Shown: piece after piece, positions 35,030 through 44,607 of the stretch | Layout of the letters: the number at the start of each line of letters is the position of its first letter | How positions within the stretch are numbered: position 1 is the stretch's first letter | NCBI GenBank assembly: GCA_020635955.1 | Contig: JACJYW010000012.1 | Span: forward strand, 52,529 to 116,528 | Direction of reading: 5' to 3' | Length of the DNA stretch: 64,000 bases | Source: Crocinitomicaceae bacterium | GTDB taxonomy: Bacteria; Bacteroidota; Bacteroidia; Flavobacteriales_D; Crocinitomicaceae | Program-made: the position numbers and the translations under genes | Notes under the pieces: generated by a model | Databases searched by the model: none | What the model saw: the letters and a program-made list of their open reading frames with translations, nothing else | What the model was told of the DNA's origin: nothing

Positions 35030-36247
35030 TCAATTAAACACCTGTAAAGGCATCTTTCTGGTAAAGATGAGAAATCCAACACCAATGATACCCAGTGTCA
35101 TTCCAAACAAAAATGTATTATAAAAATTCTCCGGTTGGTTATCGTAGATCAGCTGGGCAAAATAATTACCCGATAAAAACCCTAGTTCTAACATGATGAA
35201 CATGGTACCCATACCACGACCTTTGTATTTTGGATTTGAAAGATCTGCCGTCCATGCCATGATGGCCGGTGAACCTATTGCCGCACCAAAACCATAGATC
35301 AAAGAACTCAATAAAAATTCAGTTCCTGTATCCGCAGAACCTGTGACAAAACAACCAATTGCCAAAACGGACATACTCACGTATAGATTCTTGCGGGCTC
35401 CTATTCTATCGACTAATTTGCCTGAAATAAATCGGGTAACAACTACTACACCAACATTCACAAGGAAAAACAGTCCTTTGTTCTCAAATCCCAAATGCTC
35501 ACTCATATCAGGGACTAATAAAAAATAAACCCCCGCAATATTTGCTTGCAAGAACATAATTACTGCCGGTTGCATCACTTCCGGACCTATCACTTCATCC
35601 CATTTCGGGATCATTTTATCCCATCTGGTATGATAACCTTTTTCTAAAGCATTTTGCTGAACAGTGTGTTTGTTCTCCTTGATAAAACCTATGAGTAAAA
35701 TTGAAATAAGTCCAAGAATTCCGCACGTCATGAAAAGTCCTTCAATTCCAAAATTCATCTTGACCACGCTACCCATAGCTTGACCCGAAGTGAATCCAAG
35801 GGTGATGGTAATACCAAAAATTCCCATTGCTTCTCCTCTTTTTCCTTTTGGAATGACATCAGCTACCAATGCACTAGCCCCCGTCGGATGAAAACCTGTA
35901 CTAAAACCATGTAGAAACCGGAGAAATAAGAATCCTGCTACATTCAGAAAAAAGGGATACATGAAGGATATCACTACCGAGATCAAAACACCAAAATACA
36001 TCACTGATTTACGGCTTATATTATCTGCAATTTTCCCAGAAACCGGTCTTGAAACTGCTGCTGCTACAGTCCATAATCCCAAAACCATCCATTTATATTC
36101 AGCTCCACCCAAAGAAGTGATATAAGAATTCATTTCCGGAATCAAAAGATTGAAACTTGCAAAGAACAAAAGCATGTGCAAACACAAGATCCAGAACGAA
36201 AGGCTATAATCTTTTAATGATGAGAAGTATTTTGCTACTGGATTCAT
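35030..36247 (-). CDS. Major facilitator superfamily transporter
   Basis: A 405-residue inner-membrane transporter with 12 hydrophobic segments. The loop between helices 2 and 3 carries GKIADNISRKSVMYFG and the matching loop in the second half is GKLVDRIGARKNLYVS, the MFS signature in both halves. A FLRFLHGFSTGFHPTGAS segment resembles drug/sugar-efflux types. The substrate is unknown. First gene of an operon with rlmB and the M28 peptidase. A perfect -7 box (36255-36262) sits 7 bases before its ATG, suggesting almost no 5' leader. Confidence 0.9.
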   Translation of the reverse strand: MNPVAKYFSSLKDYSLSFWILCLHMLLFFASFNLLIPEMNSYITSLGGAEYKWMVLGLWTVAAAVSRPVSGKIADNISRKSVMYFGVLISVVISFMYPFFLNVAGFLFLRFLHGFSTGFHPTGASALVADVIPKGKRGEAMGIFGITITLGFTSGQAMGSVVKMNFGIEGLFMTCGILGLISILLIGFIKENKHTVQQNALEKGYHTRWDKMIPKWDEVIGPEVMQPAVIMFLQANIAGVYFLLVPDMSEHLGFENKGLFFLVNVGVVVVTRFISGKLVDRIGARKNLYVSMSVLAIGCFVTGSADTGTEFLLSSLIYGFGAAIGSPAIMAWTADLSNPKYKGRGMGTMFIMLELGFLSGNYFAQLIYDNQPENFYNTFLFGMTLGIIGVGFLIFTRKMPLQVFN

Positions 36248-36254
36248 GGAGCGG

Positions 36255-36262
36255 CAAAATTA
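36255..36262 (-). promoter_or_regulatory. -7 box close to the MFS start codon
   Basis: Minus strand TAATTTTG, a perfect TAnnTTTG match, ending 7 bases from the ATG at 36247. No good -33 TTG at the usual spacing. Confidence 0.45.
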
Positions 36263-36295
36263 CGGTGAATTTGTTCATCTTTATTAAATTGAAAA

Positions 36296-36326
36296 AATAA
36301 AAAAATCCCCTACTAAGTAGAGGATT
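36296..36326 (-). terminator. Terminator after the Spy-like gene
   Basis: On the minus strand AATCCTCTACT pairs with AGTAGGGGATT (one mismatch), closed by a single base, followed by seven Ts. It separates the Spy-like gene from the MFS promoter. Confidence 0.85.
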
Positions 36327-36343
36327 TCACTATTCACCGGACA

Positions 36344-36745
36344 TTATTCGTGATTACAACACTTACAATGTTCCTTTCTTTTTTCTTCTCGTTCCTTTTC
36401 TTTTTCCTCGAGAATTTTCTTTTGTTCATCTGTTAAGATGGATTCCACCGCTTTTTTATTAGAATCTCGTTCGTTCTTTGCTTTTTCTTTCAACTTTTCA
36501 CCTTCTGCTTTTATAGACTCCATCTCTTTGGCATGTTCTAGATTAAGCTTTAAAATTTTCTCCTTCTGATCAGCCGTTAGATCCAACATTTCAGCCATTT
36601 TCTCTGTTCGTTTCTCTGCTCTTTCTTCTGGAGACATATCCTTAAACTTCTCTCTATCGGGTCCGCCAGGTCCGCCAGGTCCACCCTGTGCAAAACCTAC
36701 TGTAATTGTCCCTATCATCAAAACTAACACTGCTATCTTTTTCAT
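36344..36745 (-). CDS. Spy/CpxP-like periplasmic protein with Cys/His tail
   Basis: A 133-residue exported protein. Signal peptide MKKIAVLVLMIGTITVGFAQ, a short GGPGGPGGP linker, then long charged helices with two LTxxQ motifs (LTADQKEKI near 56 and LTDEQKKIL near 101), the hallmark of Spy/CpxP-type chaperones that protect the periplasm from misfolding or metal stress. The C-terminus is HCKCCNHE, a likely metal-binding cluster not part of the classical family. It is a single-gene unit with a palindrome in its upstream region (36762-36776) and a terminator. Metal- or envelope-stress function is inference. Confidence 0.85.
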   Translation of the reverse strand: MKKIAVLVLMIGTITVGFAQGGPGGPGGPDREKFKDMSPEERAEKRTEKMAEMLDLTADQKEKILKLNLEHAKEMESIKAEGEKLKEKAKNERDSNKKAVESILTDEQKKILEEKEKEREEKRKEHCKCCNHE

Positions 36746-36761
36746 ATTTTTTCATTTTTGT

Positions 36762-36776
36762 GCTTTATAATAAAGC
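36762..36776. promoter_or_regulatory. 15-base palindrome upstream of the Spy-like gene
   Basis: GCTTTAT-A-ATAAAGC, perfect 7-base arms, 17 bases upstream of the ATG at 36745. The position suits an operator or a leader hairpin. The rest of the 228-base divergent region to 36973 shows no recognisable feature. Confidence 0.4.
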
Positions 36777-36973
36777 CTGTTACTTAACTCTAAGACTTTA
36801 CGCTTAAAAAAAGGTTTAATTGAATTTCATTTTGCCTATTAATCCATTTTTACCAAAACATTATAAATCGTTTAAAAAGAATTGATTTGTGTTAAATAAT
36901 TGAAAACCCAGTATTTTCAGGCAACTAATCAACTTGCAAAAACGTATATACTAGCGAACTTCTATCTGAAAAA

Positions 36974-39900
36974 ATGAAAAAACTAATTCTGACTCTCTCC
37001 TTATTTATCTGTGCAGGCATAGGTATTGCCCAAGAAAACTGTGCTAATGGGATAGATGATGATGCAGACGGATTAATTGATATGAATGACCCTGACTGTG
37101 CTTGTTCTGGATTTGGAACCGGTTCTACAACGGTTACTTCATTGATCCCAAACCCTTCCTTTGAAGATATGGTTTGCTGCCCATCAAGTTTCAGTCAATT
37201 AAACTGTGCTAATAACTGGATACAGGCTTCAAATGCCACCTCAGATTACTTCAATCTTTGTGGTTATACAGGAATTTTTAACAGCCCAAACACCCCTTTA
37301 CCTGGAGGAGGATCAGGTTATGGAGGATTTTATTCAAATCAGGGATGGGAAGAGAATATTGGCGCTTGTTTAAATTCTCCAATGATAGCAGGAACATCCT
37401 ATACTGTTCAGCTCAATACCGCCTGGTCAACGGGAAGTACAAGTTTACAATTGACCTTATATGGCACGCCAAATTGCGGAGATCTGCCCTGGGGAACGAG
37501 TAACTGTGCTGTAGGTAGCGGTAGTTGGATGGTTCTGGGTTCAGTAACCGTTAACTATCCTTCCAACCAATCCTGGCAGCAAGTATCCATAACATTCACT
37601 CCGCCTGTTAACATCAATGCAGTTTCATTTGGAGGTCCATGTGGAGGTATGGCAGGAACCAACTATTATTTCATAGATGAAATGACCTTGGCTTCTTCAT
37701 CTGCTTTTAACCCTGGAAATATTACAGAATCTGGTAGTTGGTGTAACAATGACCTTATGTTAACAGCCGATCCTGACACCACTGGTGGAACTTTTCAATG
37801 GTATCAATCCGGAGTGGCTTTAGTAGGTGAAACTGCTGCAACTTTGGACCTTATGTCTTATGGAGCCGGGGATTTTAATTGTGTTTATACCCTTAACGGT
37901 GATTGTATTCAAATGGATTATACAGTTACCCTTCCACCTTATCCTACTGCTGGATTCACATTTACAAATCAATGTGATGGCAATGCCATGAATTTTACGG
38001 ATAACTCAACCATTACAGCACCAGGTACTATTACAGGTTACAGTTGGGATTTTGGAGATGGAAATACTTCAACCGCCCAGAACCCCTCAAATAACTATGC
38101 GTCAGATGGAACATATACCGTGTCATTAACGGTAACCGATAATAACGGTTGTACGAATACAAGCACACAAAATGTCACAGTTTATCCTAATCCTGTTAAC
38201 GATATTGAATTTGTTATTAATGGGGTTTCGTCAACTACAGGATTGACAGGAGGATGTTTAGTAGATGCTGTTAACTTCACGAATAATACAACCATTAATG
38301 CTCCAGATAATATTACCACCTGGGCATGGGATTTTGGAGACGGAAATACTTCGAATGTTCAAAATCCTCCAGCGCATACTTATGCTGCTGCAGGTAATTA
38401 TACCATTTCACTAACTACCACATCAAATAATGGATGTACAGATAACATAACTTTACCGATTACCATACATCCTACGCCATCATCTGTTTTTACTGTACCA
38501 CCAACCTGCATGGATTTTGCTCCTGTTTACACGAACAATTCAGCCATCACATCTGGAACTATTGCTACTTACGAATGGGATTTTGGTGATGGTAATACAT
38601 CAGGAGCACAAAATCCTGCACATAATTATGCTTCTTCAGGGACATATACAGTTGAATTAGTAGTTATTTCAGATCAGGGCTGTACGGACACCTCAACCGT
38701 GACTACCACTATTTATCCTGAACCTGTATCTGACTTCACAATGACATCTGAATGTATTATTAATGCTTCTACTATTACCAATAATTCAACGGTAGCAGCT
38801 CCCGACAACATTACAGTATGGTCATGGGATTTTGATGACGGAACTACGGATAATGTTCAAAACCCAGGAACGCACAGTTTCACTGTAGAAAGTACATATA
38901 ACGTTCAATTGGCTGTAGAAACTAATAATGGTTGTCAGGACACTTCAGTTGTTGCCGTGACGGTAAATCCCTCTCCAGTAGCAGATTTTAATTTTACTGA
39001 TGACTGTTACAATGTTGCAGCCTTGTTTACGGATGCATCTCAAATATCTTCTGGAACCATTAGTACTTACAATTGGGATTTTGGAGATGGTTTGAACTCA
39101 AATCAACAAAATCCTTCACATCCTTATGCTTCAGATGGTCAATACACCGTAACTCTAAGTATTACATCTGACCAGGGATGTCCTGACGATACAACGAAAA
39201 CCATTACAAGATATCCTGTACCAGCACCTGATTTTACTGTTTCAGATGTTTGTGTTTATGATCCGATCACGGTTACAGAAACAGGAACTATCAATGCACC
39301 AGACACCATCTCTACCTGGGATTGGGATTTTGGAGATGGACTTTCAGGAACCGGAAGCACCATGAACCATTTTTACAATGTATATGGAACGTATGACATT
39401 ACATTGACCGCTACTTCTGAACACAACTGTATCAATAGTATAACGCATGCTGTAGATATTTATCCGCAGCCAATACCTTCATTTACTAATACAACAATCT
39501 GTGTAAATACACCTCCTACTGATTTTGTAAGCAATTCAACAATTCCTTTGGGAACCATTGCGACTTATAACTGGGATTTCGGAGATGGCTCAACAGGTAC
39601 AGGGGCTGTTACCAATCATACTTATGGAGCTTCAGGAACATATAATGCTCAATTATTGACAACATCTGATTTTGGTTGCGTTGATAGCATTACCAATGTG
39701 GTAACCGTTTACGAGAAACCAATTGCAGATTTTGTAGCAGATCCACTGGAGATATGCAGCCCTGACAGTATTCAGTTTAATGATCTATCTACTTCCCCTA
39801 CTGTTGGTATCATTGATTGGCAATGGGATTTCAATGGTGGATTAGGGTCAAATGGTCCAAATCCTGTTGTTGACTATATTAATTCTGGTTCTACTCCAGA

Positions 39901-40531
39901 TTATTATGATGTAGAACTAATTGTAACAAATGCTTTAGGGTGTAAAGACACCGTTTTATACTCCAATTACATCACCGTTTACCCAACTCCTGAAGCGAAT
40001 TTTAGTTTTTATCCTACTGTACTTGACGTTCTGCATAGTGAAACACAATTTCACAACAGTTCTGTTAATTCAGATGAATGGGAATGGAATTTTGGAGATC
40101 TGTCTCCTATTTCTTTACAGGAACATCCCTCTCATATTTTCCCTGATGATGAGCCACGAGAGTATGTAGTTCAATTAATTTCTTACAATTATGGCAAAAT
40201 GTGTTCAGATACGATCCAAAGCATTGTTAATGTTCAGGATGTTGTTATCTTTTATGTACCGAACACGTTTACGCCAGACGGAGATGAATTTAATGAGACC
40301 TGGAAACCAGTCTTCTTCTCTGGATACGATCCTTATGATTTTCATATGACCGTATTCAATCGTTGGGGAGAGATCATTTGGGAATCATTTGATGCATCTA
40401 AAGGATGGAATGGGCACTACGGAAATGGAGGACTTGTCGAAGACGGGGTCTACATTTGGTCAGTAGAGTTCAAGGAAACCATGTCGGATAAGACCTATGA
40501 ACATAGAGGACATGTTACCGTCCTGAAATAG
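36974..40531 (+). CDS. Large T9SS type B surface protein with nine PKD domains
   Basis: A 1185-residue secreted protein. Signal peptide MKKLILTLSLFICAGIGIAQ, then ENCANGIDDDADGLIDMNDPDC, an Asp-rich calcium-binding-like segment common at the start of Bacteroidota cargo, and a jelly-roll-like region (about 50-250) that may bind carbohydrate. From about 330 to 1090 there are nine consecutive PKD-type units, most with the WDFGDG core (variants WDFDDG, WDFNGG and WNFGD). The last 90 residues (NTFTPDGDEFNETW ... HRGHVTVLK) are the type B gliding-associated sorting domain. It is 24 bases from the next gene, also a T9SS cargo. Probably an adhesin or matrix component; function unproven. Confidence 0.92.
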   Translation: MKKLILTLSLFICAGIGIAQENCANGIDDDADGLIDMNDPDCACSGFGTGSTTVTSLIPNPSFEDMVCCPSSFSQLNCANNWIQASNATSDYFNLCGYTGIFNSPNTPLPGGGSGYGGFYSNQGWEENIGACLNSPMIAGTSYTVQLNTAWSTGSTSLQLTLYGTPNCGDLPWGTSNCAVGSGSWMVLGSVTVNYPSNQSWQQVSITFTPPVNINAVSFGGPCGGMAGTNYYFIDEMTLASSSAFNPGNITESGSWCNNDLMLTADPDTTGGTFQWYQSGVALVGETAATLDLMSYGAGDFNCVYTLNGDCIQMDYTVTLPPYPTAGFTFTNQCDGNAMNFTDNSTITAPGTITGYSWDFGDGNTSTAQNPSNNYASDGTYTVSLTVTDNNGCTNTSTQNVTVYPNPVNDIEFVINGVSSTTGLTGGCLVDAVNFTNNTTINAPDNITTWAWDFGDGNTSNVQNPPAHTYAAAGNYTISLTTTSNNGCTDNITLPITIHPTPSSVFTVPPTCMDFAPVYTNNSAITSGTIATYEWDFGDGNTSGAQNPAHNYASSGTYTVELVVISDQGCTDTSTVTTTIYPEPVSDFTMTSECIINASTITNNSTVAAPDNITVWSWDFDDGTTDNVQNPGTHSFTVESTYNVQLAVETNNGCQDTSVVAVTVNPSPVADFNFTDDCYNVAALFTDASQISSGTISTYNWDFGDGLNSNQQNPSHPYASDGQYTVTLSITSDQGCPDDTTKTITRYPVPAPDFTVSDVCVYDPITVTETGTINAPDTISTWDWDFGDGLSGTGSTMNHFYNVYGTYDITLTATSEHNCINSITHAVDIYPQPIPSFTNTTICVNTPPTDFVSNSTIPLGTIATYNWDFGDGSTGTGAVTNHTYGASGTYNAQLLTTSDFGCVDSITNVVTVYEKPIADFVADPLEICSPDSIQFNDLSTSPTVGIIDWQWDFNGGLGSNGPNPVVDYINSGSTPDYYDVELIVTNALGCKDTVLYSNYITVYPTPEANFSFYPTVLDVLHSETQFHNSSVNSDEWEWNFGDLSPISLQEHPSHIFPDDEPREYVVQLISYNYGKMCSDTIQSIVNVQDVVIFYVPNTFTPDGDEFNETWKPVFFSGYDPYDFHMTVFNRWGEIIWESFDASKGWNGHYGNGGLVEDGVYIWSVEFKETMSDKTYEHRGHVTVLK

Positions 40532-40555
40532 GTCCCTCAATCTAAATATGATAGT

Positions 40556-43201
40556 ATGAAACAACTTATTAGTTTGTTTTGGATTCTGGTGTCTGCAATC
40601 TCATTTGCTCAAACTCCGAATAATTGTAATGAATATACTACAGTTGGTACGTCCAGCTCGAATTACAATCCTGGAACAGATCCGGGTTGTAACTCAAACG
40701 TGTCAGGAACAGTGAGCGGACCTGCAGCTTGGTCAGGCTTGAATTGTACCGGAACATTAGTTTCTACCGTAACGGGAGCACCTGTAACTTGTTTGTCTCT
40801 CTCCTATACAGCCGTTAACACTAACGATTTTGCTACCATCACCATTGACGGAGGAGGTTCAATGACAATAACAGGAGTAAACGTGGACATCAATGGAAAT
40901 GTCATAGGGCCATATAATTGTGTAGGGCCATATGGAGACGTTTCAATCACGATTTGCTCAACTCTCCCTTTTACCACAGTAACTTTAACGAATACAGGAT
41001 GCAGCTCCGGTTGGGTTGTAAATTGTTCTGATCAAGCTGGATGTGGTGGCGGAACAGGTGGAAATGCGGGTTCTGACAATCTAACAACTTCATTGTGTGG
41101 TGGAACAATAGACCTGAATACGCTAGTTACAGGTGATGCGGGAGGTACCTGGCAGGAAACAACTTCATCTGGTCAATTCAACACAGGAACAGGTGTTTTT
41201 GATGCGAATGGTTTAACAGGCACCTATAATTTCATCTATTATTTCAGTGGCGGTGGCTGTGGAGGCAGTGGTGGTGACACCGCTCATTTTACGGTAAGCG
41301 TTGGAAATGGTGGAAGCGCAGGATTGGATAATTCAGATATCATTTGTAATACTCCAGGCACAACACTGAATTTAAATACCCTTCTAAATGGAGCTGACCC
41401 CTCTGGTAACTGGGAAGAAGTTACTTCATCCGGTCAATTTACACCTGGAACGGGTATTTTAAATGCTAATGGCCTGACACCTGGAAATTATGTGTTTTGG
41501 TATGTTGTACCTGCTGTTTCACCTTGTATTCAAGACACATCAGAGTTCACGATCACTGTTGCTCCTCCTCCATCTGCAGATTTTGAATTTGAGATAAATG
41601 GACAATCTTCAGCAAGTGGTGCTAACGGAGGATGTATGTCGTATCCTGTTTACTTCACTGACTTTTCAACTATAAGTTCACCTGGTTCAATCACCAGTTG
41701 GAGCTGGGATTTTGGAGACGGAACCTTCTCTTCACAACAAAATCCTTCACATCAATATACTGCCGGAGGAACGTATACCATAGAACTTACTGTTGTCTCG
41801 AACGGAGGTTGCTCATCAGTCTTTACAATGCCAATTGACATTACCCAAAGTCCAAACATGGCCATTAATTCAAGTAATCCAACGTGTTACCAGTTTTCTG
41901 ATGGATCAATAACCATAAATACAACGGGGGGATCAGGAACTGAAGTTTTTACTATTACAGATTCGCTCGGTAATTTGTTGAATGTAGGAAATTCAAATGC
42001 TGCGAATCAATTAGGAGAAGGTTGGTATTACCTAACTGTGGATGCCGGTTCAGGATGTTCTCAAATTGATTCAGTATTCATTGATGATCCGAATCAAATG
42101 TCAGCAGATATTCAGGTACTTGACCCAGCATGTTATGGAAATCCAACAGGTGTTGCGATTGTAGGATTTGTTTATAACGCTACCGGTGACCCTGCCAATC
42201 TCTCCTACTACTGGAATCCAAATCCGGGTAACCAAAGTGGAATTGGTGCAGACAGCACCGGATCTATGGCTGAAGGACAATACACAGTCACCATAAATGA
42301 TGAAAATGGTTGTTCTGAATTATTCGATTTTGAAATCAATTATCCGCCACCATTAGTTTTCAGTGAAATTGGGGCTGAACCAGCATATTGTAGAATATAT
42401 GGTTATCAAAATGGCAATGGTGTTGTTTATGCAGCCGCAACCGGAGGTACTCCTGATTACACTTATCAATGGATTAATTTGGCAAACTCCAATACTACAA
42501 GTAATACAACCTGGGCTCCTTTGAATCCTGGATCATATCAAATATCTGTTACAGATGCAAACGGATGCTTATTGACACAAGTTGTAGAATTAGATTCCTT
42601 AAATCCAATAGCTGACTTTGATGCTATTTCCTCATCTTTTGCCGATCCTTCCATTTATGAAGGTACTGAACCTGTGACTGTTACGTTTGAAAATCATTCT
42701 TTGTATTATGCAAACCCTAACAATCCTCAGGCGGATACTACTTTCTATTGGAATCTTAACCATGATTTTGTGACCTGGTTCGTTTCTCATAATGTGAATG
42801 AAGTCATAGATACAACTTATACCGGTGAAGAAGTCTATGAAGTATGTCTTGTAGCCATAAACAAAAATGGATGTACTGACACTTTATGTAAGGACATTAT
42901 GGTACATGCTATTCCATTATTTGAAACACCTAATATATTTACTCCGGGTGGTGACAATGTTAATGATGAATTCACGTTTGAATTCAAATCACAGGGAGTC
43001 CAAAATTTTAGTGCTCTTATAGTTGATCGTTGGGGAAAAGAGGTATTTGAATTCAACAGCATTATGGATGCCTGGGATGGAAATAACAAATCAGGAACTC
43101 CTTGTACGGATGGTGTCTATTTCTATAAATATGAAGTTACTTTTACAAATGGCACATCTGAATCTGGACAGGGAACTGTCACTCTGATCAGAGAAAAGTA
43201 A
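40556..43201 (+). CDS. T9SS type B surface protein with PKD and SprB-like repeats
   Basis: An 881-residue secreted protein, second in an operon with the nine-PKD protein. Signal peptide MKQLISLFWILVSAISFAQ, two similar Gly/Ser/Thr-rich repeats (GNAGSDNLTTSLCGGTIDLNTLV and the NGGSAGLDNSDIICNTPGTT segment, each with GxWEE/QE-TSSGQF), one clear PKD domain (WSWDFGDGTFSSQQNPSH, about 382-400), SprB-type repeats with GGTPDYTYQW, and a type B sorting domain from NIFTPGGDNVNDEF to the C-terminus. No enzyme motif. No obvious terminator follows; the downstream region holds inverted repeats upstream of paaA. Confidence 0.9.
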   Translation: MKQLISLFWILVSAISFAQTPNNCNEYTTVGTSSSNYNPGTDPGCNSNVSGTVSGPAAWSGLNCTGTLVSTVTGAPVTCLSLSYTAVNTNDFATITIDGGGSMTITGVNVDINGNVIGPYNCVGPYGDVSITICSTLPFTTVTLTNTGCSSGWVVNCSDQAGCGGGTGGNAGSDNLTTSLCGGTIDLNTLVTGDAGGTWQETTSSGQFNTGTGVFDANGLTGTYNFIYYFSGGGCGGSGGDTAHFTVSVGNGGSAGLDNSDIICNTPGTTLNLNTLLNGADPSGNWEEVTSSGQFTPGTGILNANGLTPGNYVFWYVVPAVSPCIQDTSEFTITVAPPPSADFEFEINGQSSASGANGGCMSYPVYFTDFSTISSPGSITSWSWDFGDGTFSSQQNPSHQYTAGGTYTIELTVVSNGGCSSVFTMPIDITQSPNMAINSSNPTCYQFSDGSITINTTGGSGTEVFTITDSLGNLLNVGNSNAANQLGEGWYYLTVDAGSGCSQIDSVFIDDPNQMSADIQVLDPACYGNPTGVAIVGFVYNATGDPANLSYYWNPNPGNQSGIGADSTGSMAEGQYTVTINDENGCSELFDFEINYPPPLVFSEIGAEPAYCRIYGYQNGNGVVYAAATGGTPDYTYQWINLANSNTTSNTTWAPLNPGSYQISVTDANGCLLTQVVELDSLNPIADFDAISSSFADPSIYEGTEPVTVTFENHSLYYANPNNPQADTTFYWNLNHDFVTWFVSHNVNEVIDTTYTGEEVYEVCLVAINKNGCTDTLCKDIMVHAIPLFETPNIFTPGGDNVNDEFTFEFKSQGVQNFSALIVDRWGKEVFEFNSIMDAWDGNNKSGTPCTDGVYFYKYEVTFTNGTSESGQGTVTLIREK

Positions 43202-43261
43202 CCTTTTTCATAAATTCAACAGAGATTTTCTTACGTACACGCGTATGATTATCAACTACCC

Positions 43262-43285
43262 CAAAACTGATGAAAGTTAGTTTTG
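43262..43285. promoter_or_regulatory. Inverted repeat upstream of paaA, distal
   Basis: CAAAACT (43262-43268) and AGTTTTG (43279-43285), perfect 7-base arms with a 10-base spacer, about 40 bases upstream of the paaA -7 box. Candidate regulator site; it could alternatively be a weak terminator stem for the previous gene. Confidence 0.35.
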
Positions 43286-43322
43286 ACCGTTAATTATCTC
43301 ACAATTCGTAAACTTTAAAAGC

Positions 43323-43344
43323 TTATCTTTGTTTAAGAAGATAA
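43323..43344 (+). promoter_or_regulatory. paaA -7 box embedded in an inverted repeat, candidate operator
   Basis: TATCTTTG (43324-43331) is a perfect -7 box. It lies in the perfect inverted repeat TTATCTT (43323-43329) / AAGATAA (43338-43344). AAACT-GT-AGTTT follows at 43343-43354. This arrangement would suit control by a phenylacetyl-CoA-responsive repressor, but no paaR or paaX-type gene is in the window. Confidence 0.5.
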
Positions 43345-43359
43345 ACTGTAGTTTAAATC

Positions 43360-44289
43360 ATGGATAAATATCAAGCAGCATTTGATGCTATAATAGAAAA
43401 AGATGATCGTGTTGAACCAAGAGACTGGATGCCGGATGATTATAGAAATAACTTGATTCGTCAGATTTCTCAGCATGCTCATTCAGAAGTAATTGGTATG
43501 CAACCAGAGGGGAACTGGCTATTAAGAGCTCCTTCTTTGAGATCTAAGCAAGTATTATTGGCTAAGATCCAGGATGAAGGTGGACATGGATTATATCTTT
43601 ATTCAGTTGCTGAGACATTAGGTGTATCCAGAGAAGAGATGATCGATCAGTTGCATGAAGGAAAAGCAAAGTACTCAAGCATATTTAATTATCCTGCACT
43701 TAACTGGGCAGATATAGGAGCTATTGGGTGGTTGGTTGACGGTGCAGCCATTGTGAACCAGGTTTCTTTACAAAGAACAAGTTATGGTCCTTATTCAAGA
43801 GGAATGATCAGAATTTGTAAAGAAGAAAGCTTCCACCAAAGACAAGGATATGAGATCATGTTGCACATGGCAAAAGGGACACCTGAGCAAAAAGAAATGG
43901 CACAAGATGCATTAAACCGTTTCTGGTTTCCTTCTTTGATGATGTTTGGACCGCATGATGCCGATTCTGCACATTCCTCAAAGGCTATGCAATGGAAGAT
44001 CAAAAGAGAATCCAACGATACATTAAGACAAAAATTCATTGATAAAACCGTTCCTCAAGCAGAGTTTCTAGGATTAACAGTTCCGGATCCAAACTGTAAA
44101 TGGAATGAAGAGACAGGTCACTATGATCACAGTCCATTTGATTGGGATGAATTTTGGGCAGTTGTGAATGGTAACGGCCCATGCAACAAGGAGCGTCTTG
44201 ATCATCACAAAAAAGCGCATAATGATAATGCGTGGGTTAGAGAGGCAGCAGTTGCCTATGCTAAAAAAACAGAGTCAACACTAGTTTAA
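43360..44289 (+). CDS. paaA: Phenylacetyl-CoA 1,2-epoxidase, catalytic subunit PaaA
   Basis: The 309-residue diiron oxygenase subunit that epoxidises the ring of phenylacetyl-CoA, the key step of aerobic-hybrid phenylacetate catabolism. Iron ligands are visible as E43 (HSEVIG), E73-x-x-H76 (DEGGH) and E156-x-x-H159 (EESFH), each in the expected helix. The length and the C-terminal FDWDEFWAVVNGNGPCN segment match PaaA rather than BoxB. It heads paaABCD with close spacing (23 bases to paaB). A -7 box inside an inverted repeat lies 28 bases before the ATG. Function is assigned with high confidence. Confidence 0.97.
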   Translation: MDKYQAAFDAIIEKDDRVEPRDWMPDDYRNNLIRQISQHAHSEVIGMQPEGNWLLRAPSLRSKQVLLAKIQDEGGHGLYLYSVAETLGVSREEMIDQLHEGKAKYSSIFNYPALNWADIGAIGWLVDGAAIVNQVSLQRTSYGPYSRGMIRICKEESFHQRQGYEIMLHMAKGTPEQKEMAQDALNRFWFPSLMMFGPHDADSAHSSKAMQWKIKRESNDTLRQKFIDKTVPQAEFLGLTVPDPNCKWNEETGHYDHSPFDWDEFWAVVNGNGPCNKERLDHHKKAHNDNAWVREAAVAYAKKTESTLV

Positions 44290-44312
44290 AAAAGTTATAA
44301 AATATTTCAATT

Positions 44313-44597
44313 ATGGAATCTGGAGATAAAGTTTGGGAAGTTTTCATTCAAAAGAAATCAGGCTTACCGTTTAAACATGCAGGCAGTGTGCACGCATATG
44401 ATAAAAAAATGGCTATCCAAAATGCAAGAGACTCTTACACCAGAAGAGGTGAAGGAAGAGCGTTATGGGTTGTTCCAGCTGAAGCAATTATATCTGTTCC
44501 TTTGGATGAGGCTGATGCATATTTCAATCCATCAGAAGACAAGATCTATAGACACCCAACATTTTACGATATTCCTGACGGAGTAGAAAACCTGTAA
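44313..44597 (+). CDS. paaB: Phenylacetyl-CoA epoxidase subunit PaaB
   Basis: A 94-residue small subunit that bridges PaaA-PaaC heterodimers. The sequence WEVFIQKKSGLPFKHAGSVHA, then ARDSYTRRGEGRALWVVPAEAI, is the PaaB signature, and the length (about 95) matches. It lies between paaA and paaC (10 bases to paaC). Confidence 0.96.
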   Translation: MESGDKVWEVFIQKKSGLPFKHAGSVHAYDKKMAIQNARDSYTRRGEGRALWVVPAEAIISVPLDEADAYFNPSEDKIYRHPTFYDIPDGVENL

Positions 44598-44607
44598 CAG
44601 TACCATT

